DNA of 64,000 bases from JBAYDV01 sp041672845 (GTDB lineage: Bacteria > Bacteroidota > Bacteroidia > Bacteroidales > UBA932): contig JBAYYV010000007.1 in the NCBI GenBank assembly GCA_041672845.1, forward strand, positions 1 through 64,000. The letters run 5' to 3'. Position numbers and translations under genes: made by a program. Positions 36,803 through 46,345 of the stretch are shown here, piece after piece. Every line of letters starts with the position of its first letter. The stretch's first letter is position 1. The notes under the pieces are model-generated. The model was not told the DNA's origin and searched no databases. It saw nothing but the letters and a program-made list of their open reading frames with translations.

Positions 36803-37642
36803 TTAGCGGGCACGAAATTTTCTAAGATCTTTATCAAATACTGAAATATCACTATCGAAAAATTTATTTATACTACCATTTGATATCAATTCTTCTGGAG
36901 AACCTTCTATAAAAGTAGACAATGAAGGAACTGAAACTTTATCTGCCTTACACATTAACCAAATCTTATCTGACATTTGAAGTGCTGTATCCATATCATG
37001 TGAAGATAAAAGAATAGCTCGATGCTGTTCTCTAGCTAGTTTCTTTAAAAATATCATTATCTCGATACGACTGGTTATATCTAAAAATGCTGTAGGTTCA
37101 TCTAATATAATGATAGGACATTCCTGAGCTAAAGCTTTAGCTATCATAGCTTTTTGGCGTTCACCATCAGAAAGCTCTGACACGTAATTATCTGCTTTAA
37201 AAAGAATGTCTACTACTTTCATTGAATGTTCTACTATAGAATAATCTTCATCAGAAAGAGAACCAAAAAAGCCAGTGTAAGGATGTCTTCCCATAGCTAC
37301 TAATTCACGAACAGTGATTCCACCTGCATTAGTTTTTTCTGTTAGTACTACACCTATCAATCTAGATAATTCGGAAGCAGAATATGAAGTAGCTGGTTTT
37401 CCCATAATCTCAATATTGCCCGACAGGGCTGGCAAAAAACTTGACAAAGTCTTAAGTAATGTAGATTTACCAGAACCATTGCGGCCAAGCAAACAAGTAA
37501 GTGAAGAACTTTCTAATCTAAAATTTAAGTTTCTTTGAACAATAGTTTCACCGAAATACTTCTTTTCACTAGGCTTATTTCTATGTCTAGGCTTACTGTG
37601 GTAACCGATACTAAGATTTGTAACTGATAGAAAATGCTTCAT
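36803..37642 (-). CDS. FecE/BtuD-type ABC transporter ATPase
   Basis: ATP-binding subunit of an iron-complex or cobalamin importer, 279 residues. Walker A CLLGRNGSGKST lies near 51-62, the signature is LSDGERQKAMIAKAL near 158 (Asp in place of the usual second Gly), Walker B is IIILDEPTAFLD near 178, and a switch His is in LLSSHDMD. It starts 4 bp after the permease stop on the same strand. Confidence 0.93.
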   Translation of the reverse strand: MKHFLSVTNLSIGYHSKPRHRNKPSEKKYFGETIVQRNLNFRLESSSLTCLLGRNGSGKSTLLKTLSSFLPALSGNIEIMGKPATSYSASELSRLIGVVLTEKTNAGGITVRELVAMGRHPYTGFFGSLSDEDYSIVEHSMKVVDILFKADNYVSELSDGERQKAMIAKALAQECPIIILDEPTAFLDITSRIEIMIFLKKLAREQHRAILLSSHDMDTALQMSDKIWLMCKADKVSVPSLSTFIEGSPEELISNGSINKFFDSDISVFDKDLRKFRAR

Positions 37643-37646
37643 GGTA

Positions 37647-38684
37647 CTAATTGAAATATTGAATATTTTTACGATTAATAATCACATATATTATTATAGG
37701 AGCTCCTATAATCGGCGTCACAGCGTTTAATGGGAGTAATAATCCGCTACCGGGTAATACACACAAAATATTGCATAATAAAGCAATAACACTTCCGCTT
37801 AAAGCTGTATGAGGTAATAAACTTCTATGATTTGAACTACCTAACATAAGTCTAGAAATATGAGGAACCGCTAAACCGATAAAGGCAATAGGTCCACAAA
37901 AGGCAGTTACCACAGCTGTTAATAAGCCAGTTACTAATAAAATAGAAACTCGTATTCTTTTAATATTAATACCCAGGTTTTGCGCATAATTTTCACCCAA
38001 GAGCAATGCATTCAAGGGTTTGATTAGTAATAAAGAAAAAATTAAACCTACCGATACGAAACCCACAAAATACGGTAATTTCTCCATGGAAACAGCAGAA
38101 AAATCACCCATCCCCCATATAACGAATTGTTGTACCTTATCAGCAGATGAATAAAAATTCAAAATAGATATCACAGAAGATGCTAAATAACCTACCATAA
38201 TACCTATGATAAGTAACATAACATTAGATGATACTTTATGAGAGAAATAAATTAATATTCCCAATACAAGAGCTGAACCTAGCAGCGCAGCTATTACTAT
38301 TAACAAATATGAACCAAGACCAGCAGAACCTAAAAACACACCTCCACCGAAAGCTAACATTACTATAGCTACCCCTAGATTTGCCCCACTAGATACACCT
38401 AAAATAGAAGGACCAGCCAATGGGTTCTTAAATAAAGTCTGTAATAATAATCCACTTACAGCTAGTGATGCTCCTGCAAATAAAGCAGTAATAGCTTGAG
38501 GAAGTCGGGAGCTTAACACAATAAATTTCCAAGAATCTTTACCTCCACCTCCACCGAATAGAATATCTAATACAGAACGAAAAGGAATATGAACATTACC
38601 ATAAAACAAATTAGCACAGAAAAACACTAATAAAGCTATTAATGTAATCCATATAGATTTTTTTATTTTATTTTCTCTATTCAT
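37647..38684 (-). CDS. FecCD/BtuC-type ABC transporter permease
   Basis: A 345-residue inner-membrane protein with about nine to ten hydrophobic helices. It shows family marks SRLPQAITALFAGASLAVSG near 59 and GPIAFIGLAVPHISRLMLGS near 265, the latter the loop that contacts the ATPase. With the next gene and the lipoprotein at 35577 it forms a complete importer. No cobalamin riboswitch is visible upstream of either gene, so the substrate is left open. Confidence 0.93.
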   Translation of the reverse strand: MNRENKIKKSIWITLIALLVFFCANLFYGNVHIPFRSVLDILFGGGGGKDSWKFIVLSSRLPQAITALFAGASLAVSGLLLQTLFKNPLAGPSILGVSSGANLGVAIVMLAFGGGVFLGSAGLGSYLLIVIAALLGSALVLGILIYFSHKVSSNVMLLIIGIMVGYLASSVISILNFYSSADKVQQFVIWGMGDFSAVSMEKLPYFVGFVSVGLIFSLLLIKPLNALLLGENYAQNLGINIKRIRVSILLVTGLLTAVVTAFCGPIAFIGLAVPHISRLMLGSSNHRSLLPHTALSGSVIALLCNILCVLPGSGLLLPLNAVTPIIGAPIIIYVIINRKNIQYFN

Positions 38685-38722
38685 TTTTATAATTAATATT
38701 TTTCTATAATAAATATCTTTTT

Positions 38723-39367
38723 CTATAATTTTTTAATCAGATTTATTCCATCGCGAATCGGCAATATTACATTCTCTACCCTAGGATCTTCTTTTACTAA
38801 TTTATTGAATGCTATAATAGACTGAGTTTGTGAATCCTTAGGAGGATTTGGCAGTAACACCTTCCCACTCCAGAGTACATTATCAGCCAAAATATATCCG
38901 CCTGACACTACTCTATCTATTATTAGTTTATAATATTCGATATATTCTCTTTTATTAGCATCGATATAAACTAAATCGAAATCCCCTTCTAAATTAGGGA
39001 TAATTTCTTTAGCATCCCCGATATGAAGATGAACCCTGTCGGCAATACCTGCCATATCCAGAGCCTTATTAATTATCTCTACATTCTCATCAAATATCTC
39101 GATAGTATCTATTATACCGTCCTCATTTATAATGCCATCCTCATTAGATTCATTAGAGGTGAATAATCCTCTTGAAAGACAAATAGTAGAATATGCTGTA
39201 AAAGTCCCTAATTCTAAAATATGTTTAGGTCTAACCTTTAAAGAAAAAGCTTGTAAAAATTCTCCTTGATCACCACTAGAAAGCATACGAGAATATCTTG
39301 TCTTTAGAGCAGTTTCACGCTGTACCCAAAACAAAGCTTTATTAATTTTATCTATATTATCTAGCAT
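38723..39367 (-). CDS. Class I SAM-dependent O-methyltransferase
   Basis: A 214-residue protein of the catechol/caffeoyl-CoA O-methyltransferase group. The SAM site is ILELGTFTAYSTICLSRGL near 51-69, the acidic strand is IDTIEIFDENVE near 87, and DLVYIDANKREYIEYY (near 131) carries the metal- and substrate-binding aspartate. ILADNVLWSGKV follows near 158. The methyl acceptor is unknown. It lies between the permease and the peptidase genes on one strand. Confidence 0.9.
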   Translation of the reverse strand: MLDNIDKINKALFWVQRETALKTRYSRMLSSGDQGEFLQAFSLKVRPKHILELGTFTAYSTICLSRGLFTSNESNEDGIINEDGIIDTIEIFDENVEIINKALDMAGIADRVHLHIGDAKEIIPNLEGDFDLVYIDANKREYIEYYKLIIDRVVSGGYILADNVLWSGKVLLPNPPKDSQTQSIIAFNKLVKEDPRVENVILPIRDGINLIKKL

Positions 39368-39406
39368 TCTAATTTTCTAAAATAATTCTAAAATAAACTA
39401 TATATT

Positions 39407-40675
39407 CTAAATATATATAAGTGTAGAAAGACGATCTTTCGCTAATATTTTTCGACCGATTTCTAATAATTTTTCAGCTGTTATATCTAATATTTCTTTT
39501 TTTATATCCTCAGTATTTTTAATATTTCCATAAACCATTAAACTTTTCCCCATAGACAAACAATTATTTTCCGCATTGTCCACAGCTATGGTCATCTGAC
39601 CAAGAAATTGTTTTTTATATGCTCTCAAAGCTTTTTCAGTAGGTGCTATCTTAGTTATCAGTTTAATTTCATTATATATAAGATTAATACACTTTTCTAC
39701 ATCTTCTTTATCACTCCCGAAATATATACTTACACATCCCGTTTCACAGAACTGATTATAAGAAGCTTCTACACTATAAACCAAAGCATGACGTTCTCTC
39801 AAAGCCATATTTAATTTCGAATTAGAAGCAGGCCCTCCTAATATATTTATCAAGAAAGCCAAAGGTATTCTATCCTCTTGGTAATATGAAAAACCTTTCG
39901 TGCCAATAATACAATGAGCTTGGTGAGTATCTTTGGTTAATGAATCAGTGAAAGGGATATAAGAAAGTTCAGCTTCCGCTTTTTCCGCTATATTTCTAGA
40001 AACATGAGATGTCAAATCTAAAGTCGAACTCAGACTAGCAGTATAAAATTTGTTAACTGCGGCATTAACTAAACGTTTTACTCGCTCCTGGTCAGTATTA
40101 GCTACTACTGTGAATGAAATATTCTCTGGTACGAAGTATTTACGGATATAATTCAATAATACTTCAGGACTTATTCTTTTTACTGTTTCTTCCGTTCCTA
40201 AAACAGAATGAGATAAATCTGTCCCCTTGAATAATCTTTCTTCGAAATCATCATAAATTAATTCAGCTGGGCTATCTTCGTATGAAGAAATCTCATCTAA
40301 AACTACTTGTTTTTCTTTTTCAAGTTGTTTTTCAGGAAAAATCGAAGTAAAAGCTAATTCAAACAGCAGTCTAATAGCCTTATGCAAATCTTCATTAAGC
40401 ACAGTAGAATATATAACTATCTCTTCCTTAGAAGTATAAGCATTTAATTCCCCTCCTAGATTTTCTATTACAGAATTAATATATCTAGCTGTATGAAATT
40501 TAGTGCCTTTAAAAAGCATATGCTCACACATATGAGCAAGACCAGCGAACTTTAAATCTTCCACACGAGAACCAGCCGCTACTGTAAGTGCACAATAAGC
40601 TACTGGAGAAGAAGTTTTCTTAAAAGCAAATTTAAGATTATTTGCTAGTATATAATTATTAGAATCTTTAATCAT
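39407..40675 (-). CDS. M16-family (insulinase-like) zinc peptidase
   Basis: The 422-residue protein has the inverted zinc motif HMCEH near 48-52 and the third ligand glutamate about 75 residues on, in VVLDEISSYEDSP. The C-terminal half is the second, inactive domain, typical of processing-peptidase-like bacterial proteins. No signal peptide is evident, so it is likely cytoplasmic. It is followed on the other side of a 39-bp gap by the O-methyltransferase gene. Confidence 0.92.
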   Translation of the reverse strand: MIKDSNNYILANNLKFAFKKTSSPVAYCALTVAAGSRVEDLKFAGLAHMCEHMLFKGTKFHTARYINSVIENLGGELNAYTSKEEIVIYSTVLNEDLHKAIRLLFELAFTSIFPEKQLEKEKQVVLDEISSYEDSPAELIYDDFEERLFKGTDLSHSVLGTEETVKRISPEVLLNYIRKYFVPENISFTVVANTDQERVKRLVNAAVNKFYTASLSSTLDLTSHVSRNIAEKAEAELSYIPFTDSLTKDTHQAHCIIGTKGFSYYQEDRIPLAFLINILGGPASNSKLNMALRERHALVYSVEASYNQFCETGCVSIYFGSDKEDVEKCINLIYNEIKLITKIAPTEKALRAYKKQFLGQMTIAVDNAENNCLSMGKSLMVYGNIKNTEDIKKEILDITAEKLLEIGRKILAKDRLSTLIYI

Positions 40676-40703
40676 TATTATAGATCATTATAGCATCATA
40701 TAA

Positions 40704-41567
40704 CTATAACGAAAAAGGAGTAGATAATCTACGCATATCTTCTTTAAGGAATCCTTTACCTTTACGTCTATTAATCTTATGTGTTCTATAGAAAAATAGT
40801 TTACCATCTGTAGCACGAATAAGCATCTTGTAACAATAACTCTTTTTCATTTTCTTTTCTGGTGATATAGTAAGACTAACTAAGACATTAGACCTTTTTT
40901 CAGATAATGCTTTACTTATCTCATCAGCAGTCACATATTTAGCGTGCCCATTAAACATACTTCCTAATTCTTTTTCTGAAATATCATAAGAAATATCAGA
41001 TTTAAGAAATAGAATCTGCATATCATCTAGATTATCTATATTATCCATTTCAGATCCATAAGAAAGCATTCCGATAAAGCCATTAACTTTTTTAGTTAAT
41101 ATCTTATTTACATGAGACTGAATAATATATACATATGAAGGTAAATACGAGAATATTCTATCAGAAGATGAACCTGTCGGCAATAGCGGTAAAGTAACTA
41201 TCTCAGACATATGATTTATACCTTTTACAGCATCAGGACCACCTTTAAGTAAGGTTATAAAATCCATACCATAAGATCTATCTTTTTTATTTTCACCCTT
41301 GACTCTTATTAAGAAATAATAAGAAGTATCTGTTTTAATTTTAGCAAATTCCTCTTGATCACAAAATTCATAAGGAGATATTTCCCAGTTTTTTAGCACT
41401 GCATCTTTAAGAAATAAATCTATCATAGAATTATCATTAAACACTACGACTTTGGTAACTCTAGAACGAAAATCATTTATATCATCTACTCTATCAAATA
41501 ATCCACTTTGTGCATAAGCTGTAGTAAATGACACTAACAGAAAAATTAGACTTAAAAATTTCTTCAT
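40704..41567 (-). CDS. Secreted protein of unknown function
   Basis: The 287-residue protein begins with a clear signal peptide (KKFLSLIFLLVSFTTAYAQS, cleavage near 20) and is periplasmic or exported. It alternates strands and helices, has one Cys in the mature region near 68 and another near 255, and ends in a basic RKGKGFLKEDMRRLS. I do not recognise a domain. It lies in a minus-strand run with the M16 peptidase gene 28 bp downstream. Confidence 0.6.
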   Translation of the reverse strand: MKKFLSLIFLLVSFTTAYAQSGLFDRVDDINDFRSRVTKVVVFNDNSMIDLFLKDAVLKNWEISPYEFCDQEEFAKIKTDTSYYFLIRVKGENKKDRSYGMDFITLLKGGPDAVKGINHMSEIVTLPLLPTGSSSDRIFSYLPSYVYIIQSHVNKILTKKVNGFIGMLSYGSEMDNIDNLDDMQILFLKSDISYDISEKELGSMFNGHAKYVTADEISKALSEKRSNVLVSLTISPEKKMKKSYCYKMLIRATDGKLFFYRTHKINRRKGKGFLKEDMRRLSTPFSL

Positions 41568-41597
41568 TATATATATTTTTTAATTCTTTAGCTTTTA

Positions 41598-42281
41598 TTA
41601 TGGTTTTACAAAAGAAATCTGTTCTGGAATTCTAGCCTCTGTTTCTTTAGAAATAGGATCAAAATAATGATACCTAAATAATATCTGAGGTTTTAGTAAA
41701 TTCACTGCAGCTATAAACATATCATCATCCATAGTATAAGGAAGATTATTAGGCAAAAACACTACATTCATTTCCTTAGGAAGATCCTTCATCTCAGGAA
41801 TAAATTCTGTATCTCCTGCGAAATAAGCTAAAAATTCATCAAAATCGAATATGTATCCGTTACCCACACCCTTAGGATGAAAAGGCTCATTAGTTTCAGG
41901 ATTTTTATGATCGATATTATATGCAGGAACAGCTTTTATATTTATACCTTTCCACTCCATATTATCTCCGTTATTAAGCACATGAGCTTCTTTCAAAACC
42001 CTCTGAACATCTTTATTACCTACAAACTCTGTACTATCCTTACGGATTAGAGAAATAGCTTTTAAATCTAGATGATCATCATGATCATGACTTATTACGA
42101 TTAAATCTGCTTTAGGCTGTCCTGTATAATCAAAGACCTCTAAATAAGGGTCTACATATATTTCTAAACCTTTAAAAGTCATCCTAACTCCAGAATGACC
42201 ATAGTAGGTAAAAGTGATGTGATCTTCTCGTTTTCCGTCTCTGGAACAATAGAAAAATGTTCTTGTTAATATCTCTTTCAT
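41598..42281 (-). CDS. Metallo-beta-lactamase-fold hydrolase, UlaG-like
   Basis: From the ATG at 42281 the protein has 227 residues. The metal site SHDHDDH lies near 85-91, with a further ligand in AYFAGDTEF near 155, and the start ITFTYYGHSGVRM is typical of the UPF0173/UlaG branch. The substrate is unknown. An in-frame ATG at 42341 would lie inside dnaX and upstream of the TATCTTTG box at 42295-42288. That box is only 6 bp before 42281, so the message probably has almost no leader. Confidence 0.9.
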   Translation of the reverse strand: MKEILTRTFFYCSRDGKREDHITFTYYGHSGVRMTFKGLEIYVDPYLEVFDYTGQPKADLIVISHDHDDHLDLKAISLIRKDSTEFVGNKDVQRVLKEAHVLNNGDNMEWKGINIKAVPAYNIDHKNPETNEPFHPKGVGNGYIFDFDEFLAYFAGDTEFIPEMKDLPKEMNVVFLPNNLPYTMDDDMFIAAVNLLKPQILFRYHYFDPISKETEARIPEQISFVKP

Positions 42282-42287
42282 AATAAA

Positions 42288-42325
42288 CAAAGATACTAAT
42301 AATTGATAAAATATTTGTACTTTTG
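42288..42325. promoter_or_regulatory. Divergent promoter pair, hydrolase gene and dnaX
   Basis: The minus strand has TATCTTTG at 42295-42288 for the hydrolase. The plus strand has TACTTTTG at 42318-42325 for dnaX, 7 bp before its ATG at 42333. Both genes would be nearly leaderless. Confidence 0.65.
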
Positions 42326-42332
42326 TTAACGT

Positions 42333-44105
42333 ATGGAACAATTCGTAGTATCAGCTAGAAAATATAGACCTAAGAGTTTCGACGAGCTTATTGATCAAGA
42401 AAATATAGCTCAAACACTTCGTAATTCTATCATAAGTGGGCAGCTAGCTCACGCTTATCTTTTTTGTGGACCTAGAGGTGTCGGGAAAACCAGTGCTGCT
42501 AGGATTTTCGCTAAATCTATTAATTGTTTAAATCCTTCTAAAGATATGGAGCCTTGCGGCCAATGTGAATCTTGCATTTCATTCCAAGAAGGCCGTTCAT
42601 ATTCCATTCATGAATTAGATGCTGCATCTAATAACTCAGTAGATGATATCAGAAATCTTAACGACATGGTTAGGATTCCCCCTCAAATCGGAAAATATAG
42701 TGTATATATTATCGATGAAGTACATATGTTATCCTCTGCTGCTTTTAATGCATTCTTAAAGACATTAGAAGAACCACCTGAATATGCTATTTTTATATTA
42801 GCTACTACAGAAAAACACAAGATTCTACCTACTATATTATCGCGTTGTCAAACATACGATTTTAATAGAATATCAGTTAATGGAATAGTTAAAAATCTAA
42901 AGAAAATAGCCAAAGAAGAAGGAGTAAATATAGATGAAGACGCTATGCATATCATAGGGCAAAAAGCCTCTGGAGCTATGCGTGATGCTCTTACTTTATT
43001 CGATCAAACTGTATCTTTCTGTGGTAAAGAAATAACATACGAACAAGTAATCAAGAACTTAAATGTACTAGATTACACTTATTATTTCAAGATCACTCAA
43101 GCTTTTATGGATCATAACCATACAGAAGCATTAATTATATTCAATGAGCTGCTATCTAAAGGATTCGATGCATTACATTTCATTTCTGGTCTATCATCCC
43201 ATTTCAGAGATTTAATCGTTTGCAAAAACGATGCATCTAAAAGTCTAATGTCTCTACCTCCTTCTATTACCAAACAATATGAAGATTTTTCTAAGAATTG
43301 TACATTAAAATTCCTTTTTAACGCATTAAAAGAAACGACTAAGTGCGAAGTCCTTTATAAAAGTAGTGGAAATCAACGCCTTCTAATAGAATTTACTCTG
43401 ATGAAACTTGCTCTATTAGATTCTGATTTTAATAAAAAACCCGAGACTCAGCCTATCGTAAATACGATTAAGCCTATCGAGAATAGTAAATCAGTAGCTG
43501 CAGAAACTCCTAAGGAAAAACCAGTAGAACCTATAACTGTTAAACCAGAGCCAGAACAACCTATTGATATTAAACCAGAAACAGAACCTACTACTGTAAA
43601 ACAAGAAACAGAACCTGTTCCTGAAACAAAATATACTCGCAGAAGAATAACCAAGTCCATTAAAGAAATGATGCAGGATGCAGAAACTGCAGACCAAAAG
43701 GCAAATGAGAAATACGATCCTAAAAATGATATAGAATTTGATTTAGAAAAAGCCAATAAAGCTTGGAAAGAATTTTCTGAAATCATGATTCAAGAGAAAA
43801 AAGTCGTTCTAGGTAAAACTATGTTACATCATCCTTTAATACTAGAAGACCATAATAAAATAGTTTTTGAAATAGATAATATCGCTCAGAAAAAATGGAT
43901 TGAAGAAAAATGCCTAACTCGTATGAATTCGTTTATGCGTGAAAAACTTTCTAATAATAGCATGATAGTCGAAACAAAAATCCACGCTAGAAATCAGAAA
44001 GATAAAAAAGTATTATATACACAAACTGAAAAAGCCAAACATATCCTTAGTCAAAATCCTGAAATGAAAGAACTCAAAGAAGCATTGGATTTGGATATAA
44101 AATAA
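42333..44105 (+). CDS. dnaX: DNA polymerase III subunits gamma/tau
   Basis: DnaX is the ATPase of the sliding-clamp loader. The 590 residues show Walker A GPRGVGKTSAARIFAK near 45-60, zinc cysteines in CLNPSKDMEPCGQCESC near 64-80, Walker B IIDEVHMLS near 127 and the sensor ATTEKHKI near 155. The AAA+ collar follows to about 370. A Pro/Glu/Val linker (about 385-430) resembles those in tau, and the last 130 residues are a DnaX C-terminal domain. lptB follows after 22 bp. Confidence 0.96.
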   Translation: MEQFVVSARKYRPKSFDELIDQENIAQTLRNSIISGQLAHAYLFCGPRGVGKTSAARIFAKSINCLNPSKDMEPCGQCESCISFQEGRSYSIHELDAASNNSVDDIRNLNDMVRIPPQIGKYSVYIIDEVHMLSSAAFNAFLKTLEEPPEYAIFILATTEKHKILPTILSRCQTYDFNRISVNGIVKNLKKIAKEEGVNIDEDAMHIIGQKASGAMRDALTLFDQTVSFCGKEITYEQVIKNLNVLDYTYYFKITQAFMDHNHTEALIIFNELLSKGFDALHFISGLSSHFRDLIVCKNDASKSLMSLPPSITKQYEDFSKNCTLKFLFNALKETTKCEVLYKSSGNQRLLIEFTLMKLALLDSDFNKKPETQPIVNTIKPIENSKSVAAETPKEKPVEPITVKPEPEQPIDIKPETEPTTVKQETEPVPETKYTRRRITKSIKEMMQDAETADQKANEKYDPKNDIEFDLEKANKAWKEFSEIMIQEKKVVLGKTMLHHPLILEDHNKIVFEIDNIAQKKWIEEKCLTRMNSFMREKLSNNSMIVETKIHARNQKDKKVLYTQTEKAKHILSQNPEMKELKEALDLDIK

Positions 44106-44127
44106 GAATCTTGATATAAAATAAGAT

Positions 44128-44883
44128 ATGAATTTACATTGCGAGAATTTAGTAAAAAAATATGGAATGAGGACAGTCGTAAAAGGCGTGTCTATTTCAG
44201 TAAATCAAGGTGAAATAGTAGGATTATTAGGTCCTAACGGTGCAGGTAAAACCACTAGTTTTTATATGATCACTGGTCTAGTCAAACCTAACGCAGGTAA
44301 AATCTTCTTAAATGATGAAGATATCACTACACTTCCTATGTATAAAAGAGCCCAGAAAGGACTTGGATATTTAGCACAAGAAGCATCAGTATTCAGAAAA
44401 ATGTCTGTAGAAGATAATATCATGTCTGTCATGGAAATATCTTCTAAACTAGACAAAAACGCCAGAAAAGAAAAATTGGAATCTCTTATAGGTGAGTTCG
44501 GTCTAGAAAAAGTTAGAAAAAGTTATGGCATTCAGCTTTCAGGTGGTGAAAGAAGAAGATGTGAAATAGCTAGAGCCTTAGCCATAGATCCTAATTTTAT
44601 ATTACTAGATGAACCTTTCGCAGGTGTAGACCCTATCGCCGTAGAAGACATTCAACACATCATAACCAAGCTTAGAGCAAAAAATATAGGTATCGTAATA
44701 ACTGATCATAACGTGCATGAAACCTTAGCTATTACTGATAGAGCTTATCTTCTTTATGAAGGAAGCATATTAGAAAGCGGTACAGCAGAGGAATTGGCCA
44801 ATAATCCAGATGTTCGTAAAAAATATCTAGGTCAGAACTTCGAATTAAGAAAAGCAGTACTTCACGATAAAGTAGTCGATTAA
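44128..44883 (+). CDS. lptB: Lipopolysaccharide export ATPase LptB
   Basis: LptB powers transport of lipopolysaccharide to the cell surface. The 251-residue ABC protein has Walker A GLLGPNGAGKTT near 32-43, the signature LSGGERRRCEIARAL near 139-153, and Walker B ILLDEPFAGVDPIAVEDI near 158-175, the DPIAV form being characteristic of LptB. The switch His is in ITDHNVHE. The peptidase gene follows after 2 bp, so they share a transcript. Confidence 0.95.
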   Translation: MNLHCENLVKKYGMRTVVKGVSISVNQGEIVGLLGPNGAGKTTSFYMITGLVKPNAGKIFLNDEDITTLPMYKRAQKGLGYLAQEASVFRKMSVEDNIMSVMEISSKLDKNARKEKLESLIGEFGLEKVRKSYGIQLSGGERRRCEIARALAIDPNFILLDEPFAGVDPIAVEDIQHIITKLRAKNIGIVITDHNVHETLAITDRAYLLYEGSILESGTAEELANNPDVRKKYLGQNFELRKAVLHDKVVD

Positions 44884-44885
44884 AA

Positions 44886-46271
44886 ATGGAGAAAACTAAA
44901 CAAATACTTAGAGCCTTATCTTATATAGGAATCGGATTAGTAATAGGTATTATCGGTACTTATTTTCTTATGTCACATCCTAATGAGAATAAAGATAATC
45001 AAGATAATAAGGATAATAAGATTATTACAGAAAGTATAGTAAAAGCAAAAGTAAACAAAGCTGACGCCAATATTCTTACATCAGAAATACATTTCGATAA
45101 ATATAATATGCCAGATACACTTCTTTTTAAAAAGGGTGTAGTAAAAAGGAATCAATTCTTCGCAAATCTATTATCAGATCTAGGAGTCTCTCAGAAAGAA
45201 ATTTATAATCTCACGAATATCTGCAAAGACAAATTCGATTTAAAACATTTCCAAGTAGGTAAACATTATAAAGCATATTTCACAGAACAAGCTCCCGAAG
45301 AATTAGCATACTTAGCCTATGAAAAAGATAGCCGTTCTTATGTAGTATTCACACTAAAAGATTCATTAGCAGTAAAAAATGGAAATAAAGCTATAGATTA
45401 TCAATATCATTACCAAGAAGTCGTTATTAAAAACTCTCTCTGGTATGATGTCACAGAAGCAGGTATAACACCACTACTAGCTATCACCCTAGCTGATATA
45501 TATGCATGGACTATTGACTTCTTCGGCTTACAGCCAGGAGATTCATTCAAGGCTTATTATCAAACAGTATCTATAGATGGTAAAATAGTAGATATAGAAA
45601 AAGTTCTATATTCTGAATTTACTCATAAGAAAGATGCTTATACATCATATTATTTCGATGAAAAAGCAGGTAATTATGAAGGAACAAATGGGGATTACTG
45701 GAATGAAAAAGGAGAAAGCATGAAAAAAGCTTTCTTAAAAGCTCCATTAAACTTTAATAGAATAAGTAGTAAGTTCACACTGCACAGAAGACACCCTATT
45801 ACTAGAATAGTAAGACCGCACACTGGAGTAGATTACGCAGCTCCCATAGGAACTCCTGTTAGAAGTATCGGAGATGGTAAAATAATAGGCAGATACTATC
45901 AAAAAAGAGGTGGTGGAAATATCGTAAAAATAAGACATAACTCAGTTTATACTACTGCTTATCAGCATCTTTCAAAATATGCCAAAGGCATACATGTAGG
46001 AGCATATGTGAAACAAGGTCAAATAATCGGATATGTAGGTACTACAGGAATGTCCACAGGGCCTCATTTAGATTTTAGAGTATGGAAAAATGGTACACCT
46101 ACTAATCCATTAACTATGAAGTCCCCTCCTACTAAACCCATAGCTAAAGATCAGATGCAAGCCTTCAAAACTTCTATCAATAAAATAGACTCTAAGATAT
46201 ATTATCAGAAAGCATTAGAATATCTAGAAGAATCAGGAAAACTATTAGAAGGTAATACTATAAAGAAGTAA
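44886..46271 (+). CDS. M23-family (LytM-domain) peptidoglycan protein
   Basis: The 461-residue protein has an N-terminal membrane anchor (about 11-29). A LysM/OapA-like middle domain (about 85-270) includes GLQPGDSFKAYYQT, and the LytM domain lies near 290-420. The zinc ligands HTGVD (about 317-321) are present, but the second motif reads GPHLDFRVW, with Asp where active enzymes have the second His. It may therefore be a regulator of cell-wall hydrolases rather than one itself. It starts 2 bp after lptB. Confidence 0.88.
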   Translation: MEKTKQILRALSYIGIGLVIGIIGTYFLMSHPNENKDNQDNKDNKIITESIVKAKVNKADANILTSEIHFDKYNMPDTLLFKKGVVKRNQFFANLLSDLGVSQKEIYNLTNICKDKFDLKHFQVGKHYKAYFTEQAPEELAYLAYEKDSRSYVVFTLKDSLAVKNGNKAIDYQYHYQEVVIKNSLWYDVTEAGITPLLAITLADIYAWTIDFFGLQPGDSFKAYYQTVSIDGKIVDIEKVLYSEFTHKKDAYTSYYFDEKAGNYEGTNGDYWNEKGESMKKAFLKAPLNFNRISSKFTLHRRHPITRIVRPHTGVDYAAPIGTPVRSIGDGKIIGRYYQKRGGGNIVKIRHNSVYTTAYQHLSKYAKGIHVGAYVKQGQIIGYVGTTGMSTGPHLDFRVWKNGTPTNPLTMKSPPTKPIAKDQMQAFKTSINKIDSKIYYQKALEYLEESGKLLEGNTIKK

Positions 46272-46345
46272 CTAAAACTAGCCTTTACAAATAAACTTAG
46301 ATCGATATCCATATATATTAATATCATCTACTTAATCACAAAATA

